Shown here one piece after another: positions 24,481 to 32,987 of a DNA stretch of 64,000 bases. The DNA lies in contig NZ_CP033043.1 in the NCBI RefSeq assembly GCF_003667825.1, positions 1,737,001-1,801,000 on the forward strand, given 5' to 3'. Source of the stretch: Metabacillus litoralis (GTDB lineage Bacteria; Bacillota; Bacilli; Bacillales; Bacillaceae). Under the pieces are notes generated by a model, which saw only the letters and a list, made by a program, of their open reading frames with translations, was not told the origin of the DNA and did not search any database. Positions within the stretch are counted from its first letter, which is position 1. The number at the start of each line of letters is the position of its first letter. The position numbers were made by a program, and so were the translations under genes.

Positions 24481-24601
24481 TCCTCTGCCTATTCAAAAAA
24501 AGACATGTTGAATATGATGTTATTGTAATATCATCTTCATGTTCATGGTGATGAGTAACCTTGGAAAAGTGACTTATCACAGACTTTTTTCTCCTTCAGG
24601 G

Positions 24602-24634
24602 CTATTACTCGATCGATGAGTAATAGTTTTTATG
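24602..24634 (+). terminator. Rho-independent terminator
   Basis: CTATTACTC, GATCGAT and GAGTAATAG form a nine-pair stem followed by TTTTTATG. It ends the CBO0543 gene unit. Confidence 0.9.
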
Positions 24635-24660
24635 TAGCATTTTAGGTCAATATCACAACA

Positions 24661-24712
24661 AATGCGCCTTGTAATTATTAAACAAAGGCGCTTTGATTGC
24701 TTAAGATCCAAA
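24661..24712 (+). repeat. Dispersed repeat copy
   Basis: AATGCGCCTTGTAATTATTA and AACAAAGGCGCTTTGATTGC, then TTAAGATCC. The same junction exists at 7684-7730. Confidence 0.8.
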
Positions 24713-24925
24713 ATTCACTAATAGCTATAGTGTTGTTTTGTAATAAATATTCATTTGGTTATTTTGAATTATCGAAGAGTGAACCCTATTCAGGTTGCTT
24801 TCCTTTGCTAAAATAATGTATATTTCTAGAATAAAAGTAATTAATAAAATTGATACAAAATTAGCCAATACATCGAATGACAGTTATATGTAACTGTTGA
24901 AACCCACGTAATATCATTTGTTATT
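24713..24925 (-). pseudogene. Decayed duplicate of the 3' end of the gene at 7774-7962
   Basis: From AAAATTCACTAATAGCTATA to ACCCACGTAATATCAT the sequence follows 7730-7925 with many substitutions and small indels (for example GCTTTCCTTTGCTAAAATAA against GCGTTTCCTTACTAAAATAA). No open frame survives. The next 140 bases to 25065 hold nothing recognised. Confidence 0.75.
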
Positions 24926-25065
24926 TTCTCTTCAATAGGACGAAAATAATTTGAGTAAGAGAGACCTTCCATTTTATTTGGCCCAATCAAGAAATGAGCA
25001 GATTATCTATTATTGTGCTTTGAATAACAATTTTATAAATAGGTGATTTATTTCTAAAGAAGTAT

Positions 25066-25257
25066 TCATCCCTCGTAACCCCTAATTACTTCATCTAGTA
25101 ATTTGTCGAAATCATCCAAACTCCTATGGTATTCATAGATGATAAACATATTTTCCGCCACATATAAATTGTGAGAAATCATATTACACTTTACTATATT
25201 CCTTTTAAAACTTTTAATTGCCTCTTTGGTTAATAAATTACTTGGATATTTATTCAT
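25066..25257 (-). CDS. Short paralogue of the 1-337 gene, probably its C-terminal part
   Basis: 63 residues: MNKYPSNLLTKEAIKSFKRN, then MISHNLYVAENMFIIYEYHR and SLDDFDKLLDEVIRGYEG. The first 45 residues match the protein cut by the left window edge, but the signal anchor and about 65 residues preceding KYPSNLL are absent. The ATG follows only TGTGG. Likely a 3' fragment left next to the penicillin-binding protein gene, 26 bases from its stop. Function is unknown. Confidence 0.45.
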   Translation of the reverse strand: MNKYPSNLLTKEAIKSFKRNIVKCNMISHNLYVAENMFIIYEYHRSLDDFDKLLDEVIRGYEG

Positions 25258-25283
25258 TCCACACCAAGTTTCATACTCCCTCT

Positions 25284-27392
25284 TTATTTTAATTTTATAG
25301 AAAGTTTATTTCCTTCTTTAATCTCTTTACCTTCACCTATACTTTGTGAAGTTACAAATCCATTTCCTTCATGTTGAATCTCTAACCCAGTTAAGCTACT
25401 TAGCTTCATAACATCAGAAAGGCTCCATCCAGTTATATCAGGCATTACCTTTTTACCTTCTGTCTTTATTAATACTTTTGAACCCTTTAACAACTCTGTT
25501 CCTTCAATTGGTTCTGTCTCTACTACCTTTTCTCCTTGACCAAGTATTATAGGTTCTAACCCTTTGCCTTTCAGGATGCTAACTGAATTTTTAACTGACT
25601 TTTCTTTATAGGATTCCATGATTGTTGGAGTTACTTCTTCACTGTTACTTTTGTTATTGACTACATCAGAAGTTGCGTTTAGCTTTTTAAGACCATAATC
25701 CATTACAGTATTGAATATGTCGGAAACAGCATTTGCACCTACTTGATCTGCCTTCAAATTTGGTTTTTCAACTGCAACATACATAATCAACCTAGGGTCT
25801 TCAGCAGGAGCCATTCCTAAAAATGAAAACATATAATTATTTCTCCCAACTTGATAACCCCCTTCTCCATCAGAAATTTGTGCAGTTCCTGTTTTACCAG
25901 CAACCTGAAAATCATTTAGCTGAAAGTAGGTTCCTGTACCATCAGTTACAACAGAGGTTAGTAATTCTCTTGTCTTCTTAGCTGTTTCAGCACTTACTGG
26001 TTTATTCAATACTTTTGGTTTGTTTTCTTCAAGGATTTTTCCTTTTTCATCCAAAATTTTCTTTATGACGTAAGGCTTCATCATCTTACCATCGTTTGCG
26101 ATAGAAGAAGCTGCGGTAACTAATTGAATTGGAGTAAAAGTAGATCCTTGACCAAACGCTGTGGTAGCTTTTTCAATTGGACGATTATAAACGAATTTAC
26201 CTAATCCTTCATTGCCCATATCTATTCCAGTTTTTTTATCAAATCCAAACTCCTGTAAGTAACGATAGAATCGATCAAAGCCTAATTTGTCTTTTGCTAG
26301 GATAGTAAATGCAACATTTGACGAAAGCTCAACACCCTTATCATATGTAATCATTCCCCAGCCCGTTTTATTGTGATCATGAATCAATTCTCCAGTAACT
26401 TCTATTGCTCCTGATTTATACTTCTCTTGACCATTATAAACCCCTTCATTAATAGCAGCTGCTAGTGTAAATATCTTCATTGTAGAGCCAGGTTCAAAGG
26501 AAGATGACAGGGCATAGTTCAAATAATTAACTTCATTTTGTTCATTGGGATAAATTGAGGGTCTATTACTTAGAGCTACTATCTCACCAGTTTTAGGATC
26601 CATCACAATCCCAATGATTTTTTCAGGATTGTATTCTTTAACAACTTGATTCATCGAGTCTTCTAGGATCGTCTGAATGTTCATATCCAATGTTGTATAT
26701 ATATTGTTTCCATTTTGAGGAGGCTTTGATTTTGATTCTTCCTGAGGCAAATCATAGCCAAATCCTATAAACCCATCAATCTTCTTTTTTATGTATCCAT
26801 CTGTCCCTAATAACTCTTCTGAATATTCCTTTTCGATGCCTGATATACCTTTACCATCGAAATCAGTGATTCCTACAATGTGTGATGCAAAATCACCTAA
26901 TGGGTAAGTTCTTCTAATATCTGGAGCAAAGATGATTCCTGGAAGATCGAGATTGCTAATTTCTTGCATTTGAGTAAATGTTATATTTCTGCCTATTTTT
27001 CCTAACTCAACTTGATATGCTTTACTATCACTTAATGATTTTTCAATAGCTTTAGAGTCAGTTTTTAATACTTTAGCCAACTTTGCTGCAGTATCTGGAA
27101 TATCTTTTATATGGTTTGGATTTTCTTTGCTAAGTACACCTATCACTGTGTATACTTGTGAATCGACTGCAATTTTTTCACCATCGTTCGTAAGTATTTC
27201 TCCTTTTTTCCCTTCTAAAATACCTTCTTTTGTTATTCTAGTTTCCTTATTTTCTACAAGATTAACACCATCTACTGTTCCCGTTACCATAATAAACAGG
27301 AAGCGAAATAAGACTACTAAAAACAAAACGAAAAAAATTAATGATAGAAATACAGATCCCCGATTCATATTTACCGACTTTTTAAAATTCAT
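25284..27392 (-). CDS. Class B penicillin-binding protein (PBP2B/SpoVD-like) with PASTA domains
   Basis: About 702 residues. One membrane anchor (VFLSLIFFVLFLVVLFRFLF) precedes a dimerisation domain and a transpeptidase domain with SSFEPGSTMK (active Ser in SxxK), the SxN motif in ELSSNVAFT and KTGTAQ. Two PASTA repeats end the protein (about 605-702). It cross-links peptidoglycan outside the membrane. In B. subtilis the relatives PbpB and SpoVD act in the division septum and spore cortex; this copy is outside the division cluster, so it is a paralogue of uncertain role. GAGGT precedes the ATG at 27390-27392. Its 3' end is duplicated at 15944. Confidence 0.9.
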   Translation of the reverse strand: MNFKKSVNMNRGSVFLSLIFFVLFLVVLFRFLFIMVTGTVDGVNLVENKETRITKEGILEGKKGEILTNDGEKIAVDSQVYTVIGVLSKENPNHIKDIPDTAAKLAKVLKTDSKAIEKSLSDSKAYQVELGKIGRNITFTQMQEISNLDLPGIIFAPDIRRTYPLGDFASHIVGITDFDGKGISGIEKEYSEELLGTDGYIKKKIDGFIGFGYDLPQEESKSKPPQNGNNIYTTLDMNIQTILEDSMNQVVKEYNPEKIIGIVMDPKTGEIVALSNRPSIYPNEQNEVNYLNYALSSSFEPGSTMKIFTLAAAINEGVYNGQEKYKSGAIEVTGELIHDHNKTGWGMITYDKGVELSSNVAFTILAKDKLGFDRFYRYLQEFGFDKKTGIDMGNEGLGKFVYNRPIEKATTAFGQGSTFTPIQLVTAASSIANDGKMMKPYVIKKILDEKGKILEENKPKVLNKPVSAETAKKTRELLTSVVTDGTGTYFQLNDFQVAGKTGTAQISDGEGGYQVGRNNYMFSFLGMAPAEDPRLIMYVAVEKPNLKADQVGANAVSDIFNTVMDYGLKKLNATSDVVNNKSNSEEVTPTIMESYKEKSVKNSVSILKGKGLEPIILGQGEKVVETEPIEGTELLKGSKVLIKTEGKKVMPDITGWSLSDVMKLSSLTGLEIQHEGNGFVTSQSIGEGKEIKEGNKLSIKLK

Positions 27393-27670
27393 CATATACC
27401 TCATTTTCATTGTCTAGCGAATAGTGAGTTTAGGAATATTTTAACATGTAAATTTTTTTACAGAAACCTTAGAGTTAAATGGATATTAAAAATCATTTTT
27501 TAATTGAGTTAATTTCATAATTATGACTCTTTAATCAAAAAACGAACATTTTTCTTCACTTTGAACATGTTAATAATCAACACACGGATAAAAACATTAA
27601 TATATGTGAAATTCATACGTTTTTTGGTAACAAATGATACATTATGAAATTGATTCAATTGCCTCGAAAA

Positions 27671-27716
27671 TAAAAAAGTGCTTTTCCTTTCTTTTAGGAT
27701 AAGCACCTTTTGGTAG
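27671..27716. terminator. Hairpin terminator
   Basis: AAAAAGTGCTTTTCC and GGATAAGCACCTTTT pair around TTTCTTTTA. It could serve both strands. Confidence 0.7.
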
Positions 27717-27749
27717 GTCATATGCTCATTGAAAAATTTGACTTGTAAC

Positions 27750-27800
27750 AACAGCACTTTTATTGTTGAAGATCAATATTCTATTGCATAGTATCGTTGT
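27750..27800 (+). repeat. Right half of a dispersed repeat
   Basis: AACAGCACTTTTATTGTTGA and AGATCAAT, continuing with GCATAGTATCGTTGTACTGC as at 13988. It lies 58 bases 3' of the EamA gene. The rest of 27418-27857 has only the terminator above. Confidence 0.65.
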
Positions 27801-27857
27801 ACTGCGCATTAATGACTTTGTTTCTTCACTTGATTTTTTTCATTAATTTGCGACTAG

Positions 27858-28751
27858 CTAATGAACCATTTTTGGTTCTTTTATGCTAATCGATTTTTTG
27901 GGCGACAAAAATAATATTCCGATTCCTAGTATTAAGAGGATCATTCCGATCCAAGAAGTTATCGTTAAGCTTTCGCCCAATAGAAATACTCCTAATAATG
28001 CTGCGGTTAATGGTTCTGCTAACGAAAGTGTAACTGCAGTTGATGAATTAACCTTGGTAAGTCCTTTAGCAAAAAGAAAATAGGCTATCCCAGTTGCCAA
28101 AATTCCTAGTTGAAGACTTACACCTACACCTTGAAAACTCATAATCCAAGACATATCAAAAGTAAATAAAAACGGAGATAATAAAATTGCACTTATAGTA
28201 AAAACAACTGCTACAACTGATAATGAAGAATGTTTTTCAACCAATGACCTACTAATAAGAGCGTAACTAGCAAAGGATAACCCAGCCCCAAGAGCCATTA
28301 CTATTCCAACAGGGTCTACAAAAACGGATTCTGTATTAACAAAGAGCAATAGGCAACCTAATATTGATAGGAAAGTAGAATACCACCAAACTTTAGATGG
28401 ACGAATCTTTAAATAAATCCATTCTGTGAGACCTGAGAAGATAGGTGCACTCCCAATTGCAACTACTGTCCCAATAGCCACTCCAGTAATTGAAACTGCC
28501 GAGAAAAATAACGGCTGATACAAAGCCATACATAAAGATGCTATTAGCGTTGTCTTGATAGACCAACCTTTCAGGCTGAATTTCCCTACTATAAGAGCCA
28601 TTAATAATAAAAAGAAACCTCCTACTGCTAAACGAGTAGCCCCAATCGCAATCGGATGAGCTGTTTCTGGCGCAAGTGCCTGCGTTGTACCTGTAGTTCC
28701 CCAAAGTATTGCAGCGAGTAATACTAAAAAAGTCGGCATTGTTCCTTTCAT
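27858..28751 (-). CDS. EamA (DMT superfamily) transporter
   Basis: 297 residues with ten predicted membrane helices in two EamA halves (LVLLAAILWGTTGTTQALAP; MALGAGLSFASYALISRSLV) and the typical AEPLTAALLGVFLLGE block in the penultimate helices. Such proteins export small metabolites, often amino acids or drugs. It is next to an AraC regulator in the same orientation, probably its controller. GGAGGTGAGC gives a firm start. A large terminator-like inverted repeat lies in its leader. Confidence 0.85.
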   Translation of the reverse strand: MKGTMPTFLVLLAAILWGTTGTTQALAPETAHPIAIGATRLAVGGFFLLLMALIVGKFSLKGWSIKTTLIASLCMALYQPLFFSAVSITGVAIGTVVAIGSAPIFSGLTEWIYLKIRPSKVWWYSTFLSILGCLLLFVNTESVFVDPVGIVMALGAGLSFASYALISRSLVEKHSSLSVVAVVFTISAILLSPFLFTFDMSWIMSFQGVGVSLQLGILATGIAYFLFAKGLTKVNSSTAVTLSLAEPLTAALLGVFLLGESLTITSWIGMILLILGIGILFLSPKKSISIKEPKMVH

Positions 28752-28775
28752 TTTTAGCTCACCTCCATAAAAAAA

Positions 28776-28850
28776 GATAAAAAGAATATTAAACTAATAA
28801 TAGAAAATTCCTTAGAAATTTTCTTTACCAAGTTTAATATCCTTTTTATC
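28776..28850 (-). terminator. Large inverted repeat between araC-type and eamA-type genes
   Basis: Twenty-base arms (28776-28795 and 28831-28850, 19 of 20 complementary) enclose a second stem (GAAAATT ... AATTTTC). On the minus strand the outer arm is followed by a run of seven T, so it is a terminator for the regulator gene or an attenuator in the transporter leader. The arm overlaps the regulator stop codon. Confidence 0.8.
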
Positions 28851-29535
28851 CATTGTTAAGAATTCTATATTTTTGTGGAGATATTCCCTCCCGCTTCACA
28901 AACCACCTAGTAAACGATGAAGAATTCTCAAAACGTAATTCCTCACTAATCTCTGACATGGACCATTTTGTTGAAATTAATAAATGTTTCGCCTCTTTCA
29001 AACGAAGTTCAGAAATATATGCTTTTGGGCTTTTTCCAGTTTGTTTCTTAAACCATGCTGAATAATACACTGGATGAAAATGTTCTATTTTTGCTAATGT
29101 CTCTAATTTAATTTGCTCCTTATAATGATTGTGAATGTATTCAATAGAAGGTGGCTTGGAGGTTTGGAGTTTGTTAGTTACATATCTAGTTAAATTTATT
29201 AGGGAAGATAGGTTCTCTGGACTCTTTACCTCTTCGAGTAGTAAATAACGAATAGCATTCCATTGTTGATCCAACCGTATATACATGTCACTTGTATTCT
29301 CTGGCAAATAGTGTGTTGGAATATCTAAGATTAAGAATTCATTCCTGTCCTCAGAACGGTAGTTATGTTCTAACTTGGGAGGAATATAAAAACAATAATC
29401 GGATTTAAGGTTGACTTCTTGCCACTTCGTTTGGATATCTAAGGAGCCTCTTAATGGAAAAAGAAATTGTCCAAACTCATGATGATGAGTTGTAAACTCT
29501 CTAGTATAGGATCTTTTCTCACATAATACGTTCAT
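28846..29535 (-). CDS. AraC family transcriptional regulator
   Basis: 229 residues: an N-terminal cupin-like sensing domain (HHHEFGQFLFPLRGSLDIQT; CFYIPPKLEHNYRS) and a C-terminal double helix-turn-helix (LETLAKIEHFHPVYYSAWFK; WSMSEISEELRFENSSSFTR) ending in the GISPQKYR signature. The His-rich HHHEF loop is typical of small-ligand sensors. It probably controls the downstream EamA exporter. The ligand is unknown. The ribosome binding site before the ATG is AGGTGGGAA. Confidence 0.9.
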   Translation of the reverse strand: MNVLCEKRSYTREFTTHHHEFGQFLFPLRGSLDIQTKWQEVNLKSDYCFYIPPKLEHNYRSEDRNEFLILDIPTHYLPENTSDMYIRLDQQWNAIRYLLLEEVKSPENLSSLINLTRYVTNKLQTSKPPSIEYIHNHYKEQIKLETLAKIEHFHPVYYSAWFKKQTGKSPKAYISELRLKEAKHLLISTKWSMSEISEELRFENSSSFTRWFVKREGISPQKYRILNNG

Positions 29536-29664
29536 TTTTAATTCCCACCTAAATGAATTCTCAAATTAAATTATATTATAATCCAATTAAAAGATGTTAT
29601 AAAGATGTTGAAAAGGAAGTAGTAAGGTTCATTTTTAAAAGCCTTCTTCAGCAACTTTGTTTTA

Positions 29665-29692
29665 GCTAGCGTATTTACTTTTGATTGCGAAG
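29665..29692 (+). repeat. Decayed right end of a dispersed repeat
   Basis: GCGTATTTACTTTTGATTGC and GAAGGATT remain, 50 bases 3' of the hydrolase gene. The same junction is copied at 19306-19440. Confidence 0.55.
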
Positions 29693-29741
29693 GATTAACT
29701 TTATAGCAAGTTCTTATAATGAAATAAAAAATATATTTCCC

Positions 29742-30455
29742 TTAAAATCTGCTTAGTAATCTTTTTACTGCGTTAACTAGAAACTCTGGCTCATCATTTT
29801 GTATATAATGTGCAGAATTTTCAGCAATCACCAGCTCCCCATTTGTAGATATTTCAAGAATATCTCTCTGCATCTCATTCCATAATTCTTGTGACTTTGT
29901 TGAATAATGAGCTTTTTTACCAGCTGATAGAACGATTAATGGCACATTTATTTTTCTTTTTGATGTCTTTAACTGTTTTAAGCTTTCCATAAATTCATCG
30001 TAATTACCTTCATGAACAAATTGTTTGTTATATGCCTCTTGGAACTCGTTTGACATCGTTGGAAGAAATCTTTCTCTATAATCCTCAGGTGTAGAATCAA
30101 CCAATATAAGTCCACAGACATCTTTGGGATATTCAGTTGCATACATTCTTGCGTTAACTCCACCAAATGAATGACCAACTAAGATAAAAGGGAGTTTGAT
30201 CTTAGTTCCTTTAACTACTTCTCTTAATTCTTTAATCATTTCAATGCTCGTTCTTGGTTTAGAACTTGATTCACTTTTCCCTAGTCCTGCTCTATCATAA
30301 ATTAAAACATCTGTAAGCAATGATAGATCAGAAATAACTGAATCCCACGTCTTTGAATAGTCACCATATCCAGCATCCATCACTATTGTGGGCTTTCCAG
30401 TATTTTCACCAACCAATTTAGCAAATAATTTAAAATCATTTATTTGTATAAACAT
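29742..30455 (-). CDS. Alpha/beta hydrolase
   Basis: 237 residues with the alpha/beta hydrolase fold. The nucleophile elbow is LVGHSFGGVNARM (Ser near 96), the oxyanion region VMDAGYGDYSKTWD precedes DVLIYDRAGLGKSESS, and the catalytic His is in ENSAHYIQNDEP. No substrate can be named; relatives hydrolyse esters, lactones or epoxides. AGAGAGGTAG precedes the ATG. The last dozen codons are duplicated at 19.4 kb. Confidence 0.85.
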   Translation of the reverse strand: MFIQINDFKLFAKLVGENTGKPTIVMDAGYGDYSKTWDSVISDLSLLTDVLIYDRAGLGKSESSSKPRTSIEMIKELREVVKGTKIKLPFILVGHSFGGVNARMYATEYPKDVCGLILVDSTPEDYRERFLPTMSNEFQEAYNKQFVHEGNYDEFMESLKQLKTSKRKINVPLIVLSAGKKAHYSTKSQELWNEMQRDILEISTNGELVIAENSAHYIQNDEPEFLVNAVKRLLSRF

Positions 30456-30476
30456 TTTTTTTCTACCTCTCTTTTA

Positions 30477-30741
30477 TTATTGAAGTCTAAAATTACTGAC
30501 CCAAAAGTATTCTTTATATACAATAAGTGTAGCAACTATAGCTCCTAATAAATAGACAATTGATGCAATAAGGACAAATGATGGTTGAAACTTTTTTTCT
30601 TCTTTTTTGATCTTAATTCATGTTTCACCTTGTACTGAAATGTTTAATGAATCACTAATAAAGCCACCTGATGAATTTGTTAAAAGTGCAAATACAATAC
30701 CGATTAACCCAACATAAAACTATAGCAAAGTTGTACTGCAT
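30477..30741 (-). pseudogene. Two-helix small membrane protein gene with frameshift and in-frame TGA
   Basis: A good site (AAAGGAGTTG) starts ATG 30741 (MQYNFAI), but the first helix (YVGLIGIVFALLTNSSGG) needs a frameshift. That frame then meets TGA after SLNISVQGET and continues KKFQPSFVLIASIVYLLGA, IVATLIVYKEYFWVSNF to the stop at 30477. The shape resembles DUF5316-type proteins, weakly. At least two lesions make it non-functional as read. Confidence 0.6.
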
Positions 30742-30950
30742 CAACTCCTTTATATAGGTAAGATGCTTCTAAACATGTTCATCAAGAATAGCTGATAAAG
30801 AATTTTCGTTGAAACTTTCTTCCCACGTGGAATGGTCTAATAAATTCAATTGGTCCTCTTGAGTATGTATCTATCCAGGATTATTATTATATTCATCCGC
30901 ACCAAGAACAATTTTATATCCTTTATCTGTTTTAAAAAACCTTTTAGAAT
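30742..30950 (-). pseudogene. 5' fragment of a methyltransferase-like gene with two TGG-to-TAG changes
   Basis: The frame reads KTDKGYKIVLGADEYNNNPG, stop, IHTQEDQLNLLDHSTWEESF, NENSLSAILDEHV, stop, KHLTYIKEL. Putting Trp at both stops gives NPGWIHTQ and EHVWKHLTY, the standard start of a SAM-dependent methyltransferase-like family (EHVWEHLT motif). The rest of the gene is missing and it runs directly into the start of the 30477 pseudogene. Confidence 0.6.
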
Positions 30951-30989
30951 AAATATAGAATATTAGCTTTATATATATATCCTTTTTTA

Positions 30990-31052
30990 AATGCAAATTA
31001 GCGCAATTCATTTTCATGAATTGCGCTTTGATTGCTGAAGAATCTTAATTAA
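30990..31052 (+). repeat. Dispersed repeat copy with a perfect stem
   Basis: AGCGCAATTCA, TTTTCA, TGAATTGCGCT form a perfect hairpin, followed by TTGATTGCTGAAGAATCTTA. It lies 50 bases 3' of the gene at 31104. Confidence 0.85.
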
Positions 31053-31103
31053 TGCATAAAAGCATTATTAGTAACACAATCAATTATCTATTTGGTTTAT
31101 TTC

Positions 31104-31808
31104 TTATTGTTTTGTCCTTGCATTCGACTTAAAGGGAATTCCTACTAGAATTAACATAAAACCCAGAAAAGTTATAATTAGATATAAAAAAGGATAATAC
31201 GTATTCCATATATCTGAGTAGAAGCCTGCTCCACCAAAGTACATAGGTGGAATAAGTTTAGTTTGCAATTTATTCTTGTTTTCATAATTAAAAGTATCTC
31301 TCGTTATCGTTCCTGTTTCTGAAATTGTATAAGATATATATTCTAATCTTTCTATAGAGAAAGTTGCTACGTTGTATGGAGAGGGATTTTTCTGAAGTAT
31401 TATTACAAAAAATCTCTTGTTAGTATCTTTTTCCTCTACTAGCCAATAAGAAATATAATGGGTATATTGGTTTAAGCCACGTTCCTCTATTTTGACTGGA
31501 TAGTATACTAAAGTTTCCGTTATTTCACCATTTATTAAGAGATATACATCAGCCTTTTTGATCACATCTCCCCACTCATTGGTTACCAATTCATCACTTT
31601 TTGATTCGTGAAAAACGTTAATTTGTGAATCGGCGAACTCATAAGTAGTTTTCGCACCCTTGTACATCTCATTTAGCTCAGAAATTTCATACCTACTTTT
31701 CATTTCCCAGTCATAAACCTTTTCCATCAACACTTTACTACTTGTTGGAATCGAGAGTATAAGTAAGATAATTCCAATTATCAAATTGGCCGTTTTAACA
31801 AGTGTCAT
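31104..31808 (-). CDS. Membrane protein with a large extracellular domain
   Basis: About 234 residues with an N-terminal helix (ANLIIGIILLILSIP), an extracellular domain of about 170 residues (YKGAKTTYEFADSQINVFHE; ISYWLVEEKDTNKRFFVIIL) and a C-terminal helix (YPFLYLIITFLGFMLILVG) with a basic tail. The ATG at 31806-31808 follows AAAGGGAGACATT; the longer frame lacks such a site. No family or catalytic motif is recognised. Confidence 0.65.
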   Translation of the reverse strand: MTLVKTANLIIGIILLILSIPTSSKVLMEKVYDWEMKSRYEISELNEMYKGAKTTYEFADSQINVFHESKSDELVTNEWGDVIKKADVYLLINGEITETLVYYPVKIEERGLNQYTHYISYWLVEEKDTNKRFFVIILQKNPSPYNVATFSIERLEYISYTISETGTITRDTFNYENKNKLQTKLIPPMYFGGAGFYSDIWNTYYPFLYLIITFLGFMLILVGIPFKSNARTKQ

Positions 31809-32112
31809 AATGTCTCCCTTTGGATAATTCAACCTCATTATAGTAAAGAATTTAAATAATAACATCTCTAAAATAATAGATTATGAATGAATTTCTCGTT
31901 TACCTGTTAGTTTAATGGTTTCAAAAATGATTTTAAATAAATCTTTAATGGGAATCCCATCAAAATATCCCTTTTTTAAGTTAATATTTATATTATTAAA
32001 TTAAAACCCATTCAAACAACACTCAACATTATGGCTATTTACATAAATAAAAACGCAAATGTTATTTACATAACGGGTTCGGTTTCCGAATACAAAAACT
32101 AAATTAGCAAAC

Positions 32113-32157
32113 TAATAAGCAGTCCTATTCGCTACTGAATAAGACTGCTTATTTTTA
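32113..32157. terminator. Bidirectional hairpin terminator
   Basis: AATAAGCAGTC and GACTGCTTATT pair around a 17-base loop, then TTTTATTG on the plus strand. It stands in a gene-poor spacer (31866-32987). Confidence 0.75.
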
Positions 32158-32380
32158 TTGATATTTAAGGGGTTTAATTAAATGGAAGGTAAATAGGCCC
32201 AGAAATCCGAACCACTTTTAATATGGTGACATAAGATTTTTCAGCATAACAATTCTCATGCTCATTGCTATTCCAAATGGTGTGCTAAAAATGATTTTAA
32301 CTACCAGGGGGGTGGCTAATGGTCTGAGAGGAGGATAAATAAAGCAGATTATCCTTAATTGAGTAACCAATAGTATATAA

Positions 32381-32570
32381 ATAAGAGGAGTTTTTCCGGC
32401 TAGAATGAAGAATGGAAATCAGTTTGGAGATATAAGCGGAATTTTTCCGGTTAAGCAATGTAAAATGGTCCATTTTCGTCTTTTTCGATTAAATAGGCGG
32501 AATCTTTCCGTCTATTTAATCTATTTTTCATGTTATTTCCTCAATAAGGGGAATTTCTTCGCTTATTTTA
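32381..32570. repeat. Four spaced palindromes of the AATAAGCGGAAnTTTCCGCTTATT type
   Basis: Units start near 32381, 32431, 32491 and 32541, each about 24-30 bases with inverted halves (for example AAATAGGCGGAATCTTTCCG then TCTATTT). The 50-60 base spacing and unrelated spacers distinguish it from a tandem repeat. The rest of 31866-32987 shows hairpins but no credible gene. Confidence 0.75.
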
Positions 32571-32639
32571 GTAGCTTATTTCCTTGCGATTCTTGAAGAG
32601 TTGGAAATTTGCTTAAACGGGTACTTATCTTTGTATAAA

Positions 32640-32667
32640 AATGCTTGGAGCATATTCCAAGCATTGT
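32640..32667. terminator. Perfect ten-pair hairpin
   Basis: AATGCTTGGA, GCATAT, TCCAAGCATT, followed by GTTCTTT on the plus strand and preceded by AAAA. A repeat remnant (TTGCGTTTTTATTGTTGAGG) lies at 32787-32808. Confidence 0.7.
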
Positions 32668-32915
32668 TCTTTGCTGATTTACTTGTCAAAATGCTTTTTA
32701 ATCATAGCGCGAATTACTATACGAAAAGCAATGTTAATTTGTATTTTGTACTTCAAAACAGAACCTGTTATTAATTACACATTTGCGTTTTTATTGTTGA
32801 GGATGGTTATTGAATTAACACCCATATTGTTGAAAAACTAAAAATTTATCCTTGAATGTATCAGCTACTGGCTTACCTTTTGGAGTTTCATAACTAACAA
32901 GTTATAATTGGTAAA

Positions 32916-32943
32916 GCACATTTCTCTAGAAATGTGCTTCTTA
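32916..32943 (-). terminator. Hairpin 3' of the CopC-CopD gene
   Basis: AAGCACATTTC, TCTA, GAAATGTGCTT form a perfect 11-pair stem 45 bases after the gene stop. On the minus strand it is followed by TACC, so T-run support is weak. Confidence 0.6.
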
Positions 32944-32987
32944 AAAACTCCAGTTAATGATGAAAAGCACTGCAAATAACTTCTACC

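Noticed and set aside
32381..32570. CRISPR array
   Set aside because: Units are imperfect palindromes that differ from each other, the spacing is irregular, and no cas-type gene is near.
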